DNA of 64,000 nucleotides, taken from contig NZ_LMOB01000001.1 of NCBI RefSeq assembly GCF_001423185.1, positions 947,437 through 1,011,436 of the forward strand, written 5' to 3'. Positions 53,437 through 63,380 of the stretch are shown here, piece after piece. Every line of letters begins with the position of its first letter. Position 1 is the first letter of the stretch. The DNA comes from Plantibacter sp. Leaf314. GTDB taxonomy: Bacteria > Actinomycetota > Actinomycetes > Actinomycetales > Microbacteriaceae. The notes under the pieces were generated by a model. It saw nothing but the letters and a program-made list of their open reading frames with translations, did no database searches and was not told where the DNA came from. Both the position numbers and the translations under genes were made by a program.

Positions 53437-53502
53437 GGCGAACGATCTCCTACGTCAAGACGATTGGTTCAGATCAATGTCTGAGAATATCGGAACAGAG
53501 TA

Positions 53503-54861
53503 CTACTTCCGCAGTACCCGCTTGAAATGCCTGGTAGCGCCTATGACACCGAGCGCCACCAGGCTACCAGTTCCGAGCAGGAGCGCCAGCGGCAATGACC
53601 CGTAGAGCAGGGTGCTCGGGGTGGGCAGGAAGGGGTTCGCGCGGACCTCGACGGCCTCGCCCTCCGGGATCGCGGGTGGCTGCGGTTCCGGTGTCGGCCG
53701 GTGGAACCCGTCGGCCGGATCGGTGTCCTGCGGAGCACGCCGGTAGAGCGTGATCCAGTCGGACAATTGCTCCTCCGGAGACGTCGACGCTGGCCCGACG
53801 GTCGCGCTGACCGCCCGCTCGGCGTCGATGAGACCGGCGCCGTAGATCGGACTCTGGGCGGAATCGCCCACCTGCTTCGCCGTGGCGGTCACTCGCTCGA
53901 TGGCGTCGGCCGCGCTGAGGTCCGGCCACGCCGAGCGCACGAGCGCGACCAGCCCGGAGACGATCGGCGCCGCGCCGCTCGTGCCCTGCCACTGCACGGA
54001 GGAACCGGCCGGCGTCACCCCGACGAGCTGCTCGCTCGGCGCGGCGACCGCGATCGTGATGCCCTGGCTCGAGGCGTCGAAGCTCGCCGAGCCCGTCCGG
54101 TCCACGCCCGCGACGGTCAGCACCCCGGGGATCGTGGCGGGGGCGCCGACCTCGACCGTCCCGCTCCCCCGGTTGCCCGCCGCGGCGACGACGACCACGT
54201 CGTGCGAGAAGGCGTACAGGAACGCGTCGTCCCAACTGGTCGGCCAGTCGAGACTGTTGCGGGTGAGGGACATGTTGATGACGTCCGCACCGTTGTCGAC
54301 GGCCCACCGGACGGCCGTGGCGATCTGCTCGTCCCAGGGCACGACCGTAGACCCCTCCGAGCCGAACCCGACCGAGATGGAGAGCAGCCGGGCCTCCGGA
54401 GCGACGCCGATGACGCCCGCGCCACCCGTCCGGCCGCGGCCCGCGATCATCGACGCGACGAGCGTCCCGTGCTCACTCCCCTCGGACCCAACCGGGGTCC
54501 GTCCGTCGGCGCTGCCGAGACCGGAGACGTCGACGCCGCCCGCCACCGCACCGTTCAACTCCGTGGGGCCGTCGGCGATCCCCGTGTCGATGACCGCGAC
54601 GGTGACCCCGGCGCCCTTCGTCGTCTCCCACGCCGTGGTGAACCCGTAGTCGTCGAGCCAGTACTGCATGTCGCGGACGGTGTCCGCCGAGGCCGGGAGT
54701 GCCGGTGCGACGACGAGGATGACTGCCACCAGGGCACCCAGCGCGGGGCGCAGACCACGGAGACCACGCGGACGGCGTCCGTGTCGCTCCCCGACGCTCC
54801 CCCGCGTGCGACGTCCGTCGCGTGCGGGGGCTATCCCAGACCCGCCTGGCCGTCCGCGCAT
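53503..54861 (-). CDS. Membrane-anchored subtilisin-like serine protease (mycosin-like layout)
   Basis: 452 residues from ATG 54861 (GGAGG eight bases upstream, inside the end of the preceding gene). It has a long basic N-region and signal sequence (about 38-60), and the S8 catalytic triad Asp92 (AVIDTGIADG), His131 (SEHGTLVASMIAG) and Ser295 (GTSGAAPIVSG), plus oxyanion Asn in AAAGNRGSG. A Pro-rich linker and one C-terminal helix (about 420-442) followed by RHFKRVLRK would anchor it with the catalytic domain outside. The layout resembles type VII secretion mycosins, but no ESX genes are present. It overlaps the DUF501 gene by 31 bases. Confidence 0.9.
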   Translation of the reverse strand: MRGRPGGSGIAPARDGRRTRGSVGERHGRRPRGLRGLRPALGALVAVILVVAPALPASADTVRDMQYWLDDYGFTTAWETTKGAGVTVAVIDTGIADGPTELNGAVAGGVDVSGLGSADGRTPVGSEGSEHGTLVASMIAGRGRTGGAGVIGVAPEARLLSISVGFGSEGSTVVPWDEQIATAVRWAVDNGADVINMSLTRNSLDWPTSWDDAFLYAFSHDVVVVAAAGNRGSGTVEVGAPATIPGVLTVAGVDRTGSASFDASSQGITIAVAAPSEQLVGVTPAGSSVQWQGTSGAAPIVSGLVALVRSAWPDLSAADAIERVTATAKQVGDSAQSPIYGAGLIDAERAVSATVGPASTSPEEQLSDWITLYRRAPQDTDPADGFHRPTPEPQPPAIPEGEAVEVRANPFLPTPSTLLYGSLPLALLLGTGSLVALGVIGATRHFKRVLRK

Positions 54862-55352
54862 GCGCAGACCTCCGGGCTCCACGTCGCACGCTCGAGCGCG
54901 AGGTCGCCGATGGGGTTGACGCCCGGGCCGGCCGCGAGGGCGTGGCCGACGAGCGCGTGCAGGCATTTGACCCGGACCGGCATGCCGCCGGCGGAGATCC
55001 CGTCGATCTCGGCGACCTCGGCGATGGAGGTGCGGTCGGCGAGGTAGGCGGCGTGAGCGCTCGCGTACCCGCTCCGCAGCTCCTCGTCCTCGGCGAGCAG
55101 CTCGGTGTACTCGTTCATGACCTGCGTCGCCTCGAGCGAGGACACCGCGGCGGTGGCCGCAGGATGCGTCAGGTAGTAGAAGGTGGGGAACGGCGTGCCG
55201 TCGGCGAGACGCGGTGCCGTGGAGACCACGGTCGGGGCACCGCACACACAGCGTGCGGAGATGCCGACGACGTCCCGTGCCGGGCGTCCGAGTTGCGCCG
55301 ACACGATCTCGACGTCGCGCTCGGAGACGGGGCCGAAGGGAGGGGTGCTCAT
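54831..55352 (-). CDS. DUF501 domain protein
   Basis: 173 residues from ATG 55352. It contains the DUF501 core: RDVVGISARCVCGAPTVV, FPTFYYLTHPAATAAVSSLE and GISAGGMPVRVKCLHALVGH, ending in WSPEVCACADGQ. Several cysteines (CVCG, CLH, CAC) could bind metal. It is a conserved actinobacterial protein always found near enolase and the FtsB-like gene; function unknown. The protease gene starts inside its last codons, so the two are coupled. Confidence 0.92.
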   Translation of the reverse strand: MSTPPFGPVSERDVEIVSAQLGRPARDVVGISARCVCGAPTVVSTAPRLADGTPFPTFYYLTHPAATAAVSSLEATQVMNEYTELLAEDEELRSGYASAHAAYLADRTSIAEVAEIDGISAGGMPVRVKCLHALVGHALAAGPGVNPIGDLALERATWSPEVCACADGQAGLG

Positions 55353-55390
55353 GGTTCCATTATCGCCGGGATCACCGACGTCGCTCGACG

Positions 55391-56185
55391 TCAGCCTCCG
55401 GCGGGCGGCGCGGCGGGTGTCGTCTGCGCGGGCGCCGGTGTCTGCGCCGGGTCGGTGGCGTCGGTCGCGGTCGGTGCCGGCGAGTACCCTGTGGCGACGA
55501 GCGAGGCCAGCAGTCCGTCGAGCCAGTCCGACTTCGCGTCGACGAGGGTGTCGCTCACCGGGGTCTCGGTCGTGGGCAAGGACGCCGGGTCGACGTCGTT
55601 GATGATGATGTAGCTCACCTCGCCGGGCAGCGCGTAGAACAGGCGGTCGCGGGCCTGCGTCATGACGTAGCTCTGGTCGTTCCACCGTTCGCGCTCCGCC
55701 TGCTGGGCGTCGACCTTGGCCTGGGTGTCGGCGACCGAGGCCTGCAGGACCGCGATCTGCTGCCGCTGCTCGAGGAAGGTCTTGAGGTTCGGGGCGAGGA
55801 CGACGACACCGAGGACCAGGATGCCGAGGAGGAGCACGCTGAACCCCGAGAGGCGGAGGCTCCGCAGCCATCCGCCGGCCTCGGACGGGCGTGCCGGGGC
55901 CGTCCTCGTCGATCCGGTCCGCGTCCGCGGGCCCGAGGAACCGGCGGCCGCCGAGCGGGCGGCCTTGGTCGCGGGTCGCGTCGCCTTCGTCGCGGATCGC
56001 GCCGGCTTCGCCGTGGCTCCCGCTGCGCGCTTGGACGGCGCGGCGCCCCGCGGCGCGGTCGCCTTGTCGGCTGACGGCCGCCGAGACGCCGACGACCGCT
56101 GCTTCGCCGTGCTGGCGGACGACGTCCCGCTCGTCGGCGGCGTGCCCTTCGGCTCGCCTCCGGCCGGCATCGATGGCTTCTTCAC
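55391..56185 (-). CDS. Septum formation initiator (FtsB/DivIC-like) with basic N-terminal extension
   Basis: 264 residues from GTG 56185 (GGGAGG six bases upstream). The first about 108 residues are disordered and rich in Lys/Arg/Ala/Ser/Pro (KPARSATKATRPATKAARS). One transmembrane helix follows (113-131, SGFSVLLLGILVLGVVVLA), then a coiled coil (about 135-170, FLEQRQQIAVLQASVADTQA) and a conserved DivIC segment (ARDRLFYALPGEVSYII). It would act in the divisome with FtsL/FtsQ. The gene order eno - FtsB-like - DUF501 is typical of actinobacteria. The C-terminus is Pro/Thr-rich. Confidence 0.9.
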   Translation of the reverse strand: MKKPSMPAGGEPKGTPPTSGTSSASTAKQRSSASRRPSADKATAPRGAAPSKRAAGATAKPARSATKATRPATKAARSAAAGSSGPRTRTGSTRTAPARPSEAGGWLRSLRLSGFSVLLLGILVLGVVVLAPNLKTFLEQRQQIAVLQASVADTQAKVDAQQAERERWNDQSYVMTQARDRLFYALPGEVSYIIINDVDPASLPTTETPVSDTLVDAKSDWLDGLLASLVATGYSPAPTATDATDPAQTPAPAQTTPAAPPAGG

Positions 56186-56208
56186 AGGCGCCTCCCGCAC
56201 ACGACGAA

Positions 56209-56244
56209 GGCTCTCAGGGGTGCCGATCGGCACCCCTGAGAGCC
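56209..56244 (-). terminator. Perfect 36-base palindromic terminator after eno
   Basis: The 36 bases read identically on both strands. As RNA they give a 16-bp stem and 4-base loop, 15 bases after the eno stop and 24 bases before the FtsB-like start. Confidence 0.75.
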
Positions 56245-56259
56245 TTCAGGTGACGATGC

Positions 56260-57600
<1,341 letters not shown>

Positions 57601-57656
57601 CTAGTGACATCGGCTGAACGGGCGCAGGGCCCCGGTCCGTCGACGGGTGACACGCC

Positions 57657-58655
57657 TCAGCGGTCGAGGCGGAAGCTCGAGACGATGCCGTGGTGGTCAC
57701 TCCCCTGCGCGTCGCCGACGGCGTTGTGGGTCGCGACCATGCCGCGCACGAACACGTGGTCGAGTCGCATGAGCGGGGTGCCCGCCGGCCAGGTGAGGCC
57801 GAACCCGCCCTCGCTCTGATTCGGTTCCGAGACCTCGCTCTGCAACGCGGCGAGCGCGCGGTCGGAGGCGGAGGCGTTGAAGTCGCCCATGACGACGACG
57901 CGGTCCCTGGTGTTCGCCGCGACGGCCTCCGCCAGTTCCTCGAGCATCACGTCGCGCTCGGCGTGCGCGCCGGGGCGGGCGGAGTCCGCGTGGATCACGT
58001 AGACGCTCACCGCACCCGCCGGCGTCTCCACGACGGCGTTGATCGCCCGATACCAGTCGAGGCCGAGCTTCAGGCCGACCGAGTCCTCGATCGGATATCG
58101 ACTCCAGAGGCCGACGGTCCCGGTGACGACGGAGTACGGGTAGGCGGCGTCGAGGGTCGCCGCGAGAGGCTCTCGGTCCTGGTCCTCGATCTCCTGCAGC
58201 GCGATGAGGTCCGCCCCGCTCGCCGCGAGCGAGCCCGCGATCACCGCCGGGTCGCCCTCGGGACCGAGGTTCTGGCTGGCGACGGACAGTGCTGCCGCCG
58301 CCGGGACGGCTTGCCGCGCATCGCCCAGCGGGACGACGCCCGGCCCGAACAGGAAGCCCCAGACGAGCGTCGGGGCGAGCAGGCCGATGACGGCTCCCGG
58401 CGTGCGCGCCACGAGCACCAGGAGGGCGAGGACGGGGAGCACGACCCAGGTCCACGGCAACGCGTTGTCCCACACGAGGCCCAGGCCGAGGACATCCGGC
58501 ACGAGCGCGTGTGCGGCCGTGAGGAGCGCGAGCGGGACGCCCACGAGCAACGCGATCGTGGTCGCCTTGCGACGGACACGACCGACGCCGCGGCGGACGG
58601 GGACGGCCGTCTCCGGCGCGCGGCGCGAGCGCGGCGGGGAGGCCATGGCGGTCAT
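57657..58655 (-). CDS. Endonuclease/exonuclease/phosphatase family membrane protein
   Basis: 332 residues. Three N-terminal transmembrane helices (about 30-105) are followed by an EEP domain: ALSVASQNLGPEGDP, GADLIALQEIEDQD, VVVMGDFNASASDRAL and the C-terminal GDAQGSDHHGIVSSF with the catalytic His. The domain probably faces outside. Substrate unknown; relatives act on phosphodiesters such as sphingomyelin, DNA or phosphoinositides. The ATG 58655 has no clear ribosome binding site; ATG 58646 is an alternative. It lies between eno and hisS on the same strand. Confidence 0.88.
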   Translation of the reverse strand: MTAMASPPRSRRAPETAVPVRRGVGRVRRKATTIALLVGVPLALLTAAHALVPDVLGLGLVWDNALPWTWVVLPVLALLVLVARTPGAVIGLLAPTLVWGFLFGPGVVPLGDARQAVPAAAALSVASQNLGPEGDPAVIAGSLAASGADLIALQEIEDQDREPLAATLDAAYPYSVVTGTVGLWSRYPIEDSVGLKLGLDWYRAINAVVETPAGAVSVYVIHADSARPGAHAERDVMLEELAEAVAANTRDRVVVMGDFNASASDRALAALQSEVSEPNQSEGGFGLTWPAGTPLMRLDHVFVRGMVATHNAVGDAQGSDHHGIVSSFRLDR

Positions 58656-58797
58656 CGGAACCAGTTCTTCGGTCGAGGGGTCGTGAGCGGGCGTCCACCT
58701 CGCGGTGCGGTTCCGTCGGAATGCTCCATCCTGCCCCGAAGAGCTGGGCAGGCGCTCGGAAGCGCGCCGTGCGTCGCGGACCTCGTCGCGCGGAGGC

Positions 58798-60105
58798 TCA
58801 GTCGAGCGGCTTGAACTCGAGCGATTCGCGCGTCGAGTCCGCCGCCACGAAGGCGAAGGAACCGAACCCGGCCGCCGTCACGCGCTCGAGGAGCGCTCGG
58901 AGGTTCTTCACCCGTGCCTCGAGGCGGACGCGGCGACCCTCGGCGACGAGTCTCGCCTTGAGCGCGACGAGCGTGGCCGGGGCGACGTCGCGGTCGTGCA
59001 CGAGGACGACGGACTCCCCGGCGGCGTCGCTCGGGAGCTCGACGAGGTCCACGATGCGCTCGAACCCGATCGAGAACCCGGCGGCGGGCACATCCTGACC
59101 GAGGAAGCGACCGATCATCCCGTCGTAGCGACCGCCACCACCGAGCGAGTATCCGAGATCCGGGTGGGCGATCTCGAAGATCGCACCCGTGTAGTAGCCC
59201 ATCCCGCGGACGAGGAAGGGGTCGAAGACGAGAGGGTTCGCGAACGGGTCGGCCGGCTGGCCCTGGAGCGGGCTCGCCGCAGCGACGGCCTTGCCGAGTG
59301 CGTCGAGCTCCGCCACCACGGTGTCGTCCGCACCGGCCGGCAGGGCCTTCCGGATCGCGCGTTCGCCGAAGGTGTTGAACTCCATCGTCTGCGGACGGGA
59401 GAAGAAGGCCTCGAGGGCGTCCACCGCCGCTTCGTCGACTCCACGTCCGCGGAGCTCGGCGACCACACCCGCCTCGCCGATCTTGTCGAGCTTGTCGATC
59501 GTGATGAGCACCTGCGCGTGCGTCTCGGCGGGGAAGCCCAGGGCGTCGAGCATGCCGATCAGCAGGCGGCGGTCGTTGATGCGCACCGTGGACCCGGTGA
59601 TCCCGAGTTCGACCAGGGTCGCGAGCGTCGCGGTGATGAGCTCGGCCTCGGCGAGGTTCGAGGCTTCGCCGATGATGTCGATGTCGCACTGCACGAACTG
59701 GCGGTACCGGCCCTGCTGCGGCCGCTCGCCGCGCCAGACCGGCGCGATCTGGATGGAGCGGAACACCGGTGGCAGCTCCGCCCGGTGCGAGGCGTAGAAC
59801 CGCGCGAGCGGCACCGTGAGGTCGAACCGCAACCCGAGGTCGGTGAGCTCGGTCTGGTTCTCGGCCGCGGCCACGATGGCCTCCGGCGTGAGCTTGCGCC
59901 GGAGGATGTTGAACGCCATCTTCTCGTTGTCGCCGCCGAGCCCGGAGTGCAGGCGGTCGTACTCCTCGACCACCGGCGTCTCGATCTCGTCGAAGCCGTG
60001 CGCGGTGAACACCCGGCGGATGGTGCCCAGCGCGTGCTCCCGACGGGCCTTGTCGGCGGGGAGGAAGTCACGCATGCCGCGCGGCGGGTTCACTGGAGCA
60101 GCCAT
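58798..60105 (-). CDS. hisS: Histidyl-tRNA synthetase
   Basis: 435 residues, class II aaRS. Motifs: PRGMRDFLPADKARREHAL near the N-terminus, EEYDRLHSGLGGDN, the motif 2 stretch IAPVWRGERPQQGRYRQF, the histidine-A-type region LVFDPFLVRGMGYYTG and SLGGGGRYDGMIG (motif 3), plus the C-terminal anticodon-binding domain. It has normal length and complete motif order. It is upstream of the EEP-protein gene on the same strand. 52 bases separate it from mazG. Confidence 0.96.
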   Translation of the reverse strand: MAAPVNPPRGMRDFLPADKARREHALGTIRRVFTAHGFDEIETPVVEEYDRLHSGLGGDNEKMAFNILRRKLTPEAIVAAAENQTELTDLGLRFDLTVPLARFYASHRAELPPVFRSIQIAPVWRGERPQQGRYRQFVQCDIDIIGEASNLAEAELITATLATLVELGITGSTVRINDRRLLIGMLDALGFPAETHAQVLITIDKLDKIGEAGVVAELRGRGVDEAAVDALEAFFSRPQTMEFNTFGERAIRKALPAGADDTVVAELDALGKAVAAASPLQGQPADPFANPLVFDPFLVRGMGYYTGAIFEIAHPDLGYSLGGGGRYDGMIGRFLGQDVPAAGFSIGFERIVDLVELPSDAAGESVVLVHDRDVAPATLVALKARLVAEGRRVRLEARVKNLRALLERVTAAGFGSFAFVAADSTRESLEFKPLD

Positions 60106-60157
60106 GCCTCAATTCTGGCACGGCGCCGACGGTGTCCAGTGAGGGTGTGACCGGCGA

Positions 60158-60838
60158 TCAGCCGTCCCGGTCGGCCGTCGTCGGTGCCGCACCGGGGCGC
60201 TCGGCGTCGAGGACCCGTGCACTGAGCCGACGGACCGCGGTGCGCAGCGCCCGCTCGGCGTCGAGCCCGTCGGCCTTCGCCGCGGCGACCACGGCGAGGA
60301 GGTGGTCGCCGAGGGCGTCCTCGTCGGCGAACCGCTCCACCTCGGGCTCCGGCCGCACGCCGAGCGAGGCGGCCCGGCCGAGCACCTTGTCGGCGAGGGC
60401 GAGCGAGGGCATCGCCTGTGGGATCCCCTCGAGGGCGCTCGCCCGCTGCGCCTTCTCGGTCGCCTTCGCCGCGTTCCAGACCCGCAGGACGTCCTCCGGG
60501 GTCGGTGCCTGCTCGTCACCGAAGACGTGCGGGTGCCGGTGGACCATCTTGCGGGTGACCGCTTCGGCGACGTCGTCGAAGTCGAACGGTGCGTCCGGGT
60601 CGCGTGACGCGATCTCCGCGTGGAAGACGACCTGCCACAGCACGTCACCGAGCTCCTCGACGAGATCCTCGCGCGACCCCGCCTCGACGGCTTCGACGAG
60701 TTCGTAGCTCTCCTCGATCAGGTACGGGACGAGCATCCGGTGGTCGATGCCCTGCGTCCACACGCACCGGTCGCGGATCTGGCGCATCGCGTCGACGAGG
60801 CGCGCACCGGAGGTGTCGCCGACAGGCACACTGCTCAT
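60158..60838 (-). CDS. mazG: Nucleoside triphosphate pyrophosphohydrolase MazG
   Basis: 226 residues with the MazG metal motif IEESYELVEAVEAGSREDLV followed by EELGDVLWQVVFHAEIASR and RKMVHRHPHVFGD. It hydrolyses noncanonical or signalling nucleoside triphosphates. It contains one MazG domain plus a C-terminal helical part, shorter than the tandem enterobacterial form. Position near mfd and eno is typical of actinobacteria. The start overlaps the aldehyde dehydrogenase stop by four bases. Confidence 0.94.
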   Translation of the reverse strand: MSSVPVGDTSGARLVDAMRQIRDRCVWTQGIDHRMLVPYLIEESYELVEAVEAGSREDLVEELGDVLWQVVFHAEIASRDPDAPFDFDDVAEAVTRKMVHRHPHVFGDEQAPTPEDVLRVWNAAKATEKAQRASALEGIPQAMPSLALADKVLGRAASLGVRPEPEVERFADEDALGDHLLAVVAAAKADGLDAERALRTAVRRLSARVLDAERPGAAPTTADRDG

Positions 60839-62286
60839 CGGCGCGGTCCGCCGAGACGAGCGTCACCCGCGCGCCCGGTCCGGGACAGCAGCCGTACGAT
60901 GCGGTCCCTGGCTTCGGTGAACGGCGGATAGACGAGCGACAGGGTGTCGGGCGAGAGGGGCTTGGAGAACACCGCCTTGGCGTGGCTGAACGTGTCGAAG
61001 GAGTGGCGACCGTGGTACGCGCCCATCCCGCTCGCTCCCACGCCACCGAACGGCAGTCCGGGGACCATCAGGTGGGCGGCCGGGACGCCGAAGGCGAGGG
61101 CCCCGGACGAGGTGTCCCGGGTGAATCGGCGGCGGGTGGTCGCGTCGTCGCTGAAGACGTAGAGCGCGAGCGGCTTCTCCCCCGCGCGGATGTGGGCGAT
61201 GGCCTGCTCGAGACCCGACACGTGGAGGATCGGCAGGATCGGCCCGAAGATCTCCTCCTGCATGATCGCGGCGGACGCGTCGACGCCGTTCACGACCGTC
61301 GGGGCGATGTACCGCTGTGATGCATCCACCACACCGCCGATGACCGGTTCCAGTCCGCCGAGGAGGCCGCTGACCCGCCCGAAGTGTCGGTCGGAGATGA
61401 TGCGACCGTAGTCGGCGTTCCCGGCGGGATCGGCGCCGTAGAGGTGCGCGACCGCATCGCGCAGGTACGGGACCAGCCGGTCGGCCACGGATTTCGTGGC
61501 GAGCACGTAATCGGGGGCGACGCAGGTCTGTCCAGCGTTCATGAGTTTGCCCCACATGATCCGTCGGGCGGCGTCCGCGAGGTCGACCGTGTCATCGATG
61601 TAGACCGGCGACTTGCCACCGAGTTCGAGGGTGATCGGCGTCAGGTGCTCCGCCGCCGCCCTGGCGACGACCCGCCCGACGGGGGCCCCTCCCGTGTAGA
61701 AGAGGTGGTCGAACCGTTCGGCGAGGAGGGCGGTGGCGACCTCCGCATCGCCCTCGACGACCGCGACCGCGCGGTCGTCGAGGTACTCGGGGAGCAGCCG
61801 GGCGAGCGCCGCGCTCGTCGCGGGGGCGAGCTCGCTCGGTTTCAGCAGGACGGCGTTCCCGGCGGCGAGCGCTCCGATCATCGGGCCGAGGGACAGTTGG
61901 ACCGGATAGTTCCACGGCCCGATCACGAGGACGACGCCGACCGGCTCCGCCACGACCGACGCGGAGGCCGGCGCGAGGGTCAGCGGCACGGCCACCCGCC
62001 GCGGCTTGACCCAGCGCTTCAGGTGCTTCAGCGTGTGGTCGAGCTCACTGATGAGGAGACCGATCTCGGTGATCTGCGCCTCCGTGCCGCTCTTGCCCAG
62101 GTCAGTGGCGAGCGCCCGCTCCAACTCGTCCCCGCGCTCGAGCAGCAGCTGCTTCACCGCACGGAGCTGCCGGATGCGCCAGGCGAGGGGCTTCGTCGCT
62201 CCGCGGTCGAAGGCCTGTCGGAGCCGGGCCACGGTGTCGGCGACGACCGTCTCCGGGTCTTGGATCGTCCGGGTGCTGGTCGCCAT
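60835..62286 (-). CDS. Aldehyde dehydrogenase (class 3-like)
   Basis: 483 residues from ATG 62286 (GGAGG eight bases upstream). Catalytic Cys255 (MNAGQTCVAPDYVL) and Glu221 (TLELGGKSP) are present, with the NAD-binding GPWNYPVQLSLGPMIGALAA near 124-143 and YTGGAPVGRVV. It resembles the class 3 / fatty aldehyde dehydrogenases that lack a long N-terminal extension. It may be coupled to mazG by a four-base overlap, probably by chance of compaction. The alpha/beta hydrolase gene lies 54 bases upstream. Confidence 0.93.
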   Translation of the reverse strand: MATSTRTIQDPETVVADTVARLRQAFDRGATKPLAWRIRQLRAVKQLLLERGDELERALATDLGKSGTEAQITEIGLLISELDHTLKHLKRWVKPRRVAVPLTLAPASASVVAEPVGVVLVIGPWNYPVQLSLGPMIGALAAGNAVLLKPSELAPATSAALARLLPEYLDDRAVAVVEGDAEVATALLAERFDHLFYTGGAPVGRVVARAAAEHLTPITLELGGKSPVYIDDTVDLADAARRIMWGKLMNAGQTCVAPDYVLATKSVADRLVPYLRDAVAHLYGADPAGNADYGRIISDRHFGRVSGLLGGLEPVIGGVVDASQRYIAPTVVNGVDASAAIMQEEIFGPILPILHVSGLEQAIAHIRAGEKPLALYVFSDDATTRRRFTRDTSSGALAFGVPAAHLMVPGLPFGGVGASGMGAYHGRHSFDTFSHAKAVFSKPLSPDTLSLVYPPFTEARDRIVRLLSRTGRAGDARLGGPRR

Positions 62287-62339
62287 GGGTTCCTCCGACT
62301 CGACGGGATCGTGCGCCCCAGCATACGTCCGCCGACCGA

Positions 62340-63308
62340 TCACCCGCGGGGCGGGACGGCCGGCTCATCGACGCCGGCTGCGGCGAGGAAACGCCCGACC
62401 CCGGCCGCGATCTCGGGCGATCTCGTGTGGTGCAGGTAGTGGTCGGCGTCGAGCGGGACGACCTCGCCGCGGATGACGCTCGCCGCCTGGTCCTCGTGCA
62501 GCGGGAGCCAGCCCTCCACCGTCGGGTTGTGACGTTGCACGAACAGCAGCACCGGGAGGTCGCTCGGAAAGGTCTTCCCCTTCGCCGCGCGGAAGTTCGC
62601 CGCGATGCGGGACATCTCGTCCGACGACGTGGCACTCGAGGTGTTCCGCTGCGAGATCATCCCGAGCTGCTCCCGGGTGTGCTGCTCGTAGGGCGGATCC
62701 GGGTAGGGGTCTCCCGACAGCGCCGTGACGAGACGGGTGATACCGAGCGCCTTGGCCGCGCGCAGGGCGTCGACCGGCAGGGCCGCGTCCATCCCGGGCT
62801 GGTCGGGGACGCTGCTGTCGATACCGACGAACGCCGTCACCTCGTCACGGAACCGCTCGACGTAGTCCAGTGCGTAGATCCCGGCGATCGAGTGCCCCAT
62901 GAGCACGTACCGGTCGATGCCGAGCTCGGAGACGGCCTCGTGGATCTCGGAGACGATGTTCGCGGTCGTGCGGGGCGCGTCGGTCTGGTCGCTGAGCCCG
63001 TACCCGAGCGGCTCGACGACGACCACCCGGTACGTCGCGGACAGCTCGTCGGTGAGCGGCGAGAAGTCGAGCACGGGCGAACCGGTGCCGAAGCCCGGCA
63101 GCAGGACGATCGTCTGCTGACCCTCCCCCGCCACCTGGACGTTCATGCGTCTGCCGTCGACCTCGACCCGCTGCCCGTAGTCCTCGATGCGCGTGGCCTC
63201 GGAAGCCGATGTGGCGGTGTTGACGATGGTGGTCGTGAGGAGCCCGGCGAGCACGAGCGCGACGAGCGCCACGACCCCGGTGAGGACGATGCGGAGGAAC
63301 TTCTTCAT
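62340..63308 (-). CDS. Membrane-anchored alpha/beta hydrolase
   Basis: 322 residues. An N-terminal helix (about 5-30, IVLTGVVALVALVLAGLLTT) is followed by an alpha/beta hydrolase fold: oxyanion region LLPGFGTGSPVLDF, nucleophile Ser140 in LMGHSIAGIYALDYV, and the late His in DHYLHHTRSPEIAAG. It is likely an extracytoplasmic esterase/lipase-like enzyme. The substrate is unknown. It is the next gene upstream of the aldehyde dehydrogenase on the same strand. Confidence 0.88.
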   Translation of the reverse strand: MKKFLRIVLTGVVALVALVLAGLLTTTIVNTATSASEATRIEDYGQRVEVDGRRMNVQVAGEGQQTIVLLPGFGTGSPVLDFSPLTDELSATYRVVVVEPLGYGLSDQTDAPRTTANIVSEIHEAVSELGIDRYVLMGHSIAGIYALDYVERFRDEVTAFVGIDSSVPDQPGMDAALPVDALRAAKALGITRLVTALSGDPYPDPPYEQHTREQLGMISQRNTSSATSSDEMSRIAANFRAAKGKTFPSDLPVLLFVQRHNPTVEGWLPLHEDQAASVIRGEVVPLDADHYLHHTRSPEIAAGVGRFLAAAGVDEPAVPPRG

Positions 63309-63380
63309 CCCTCCACGCTAGGAATGAACGACACCTGTCGGATCAGCCGCGGGTGCCGATCTCGTCGTCCCGAAGTCCCA

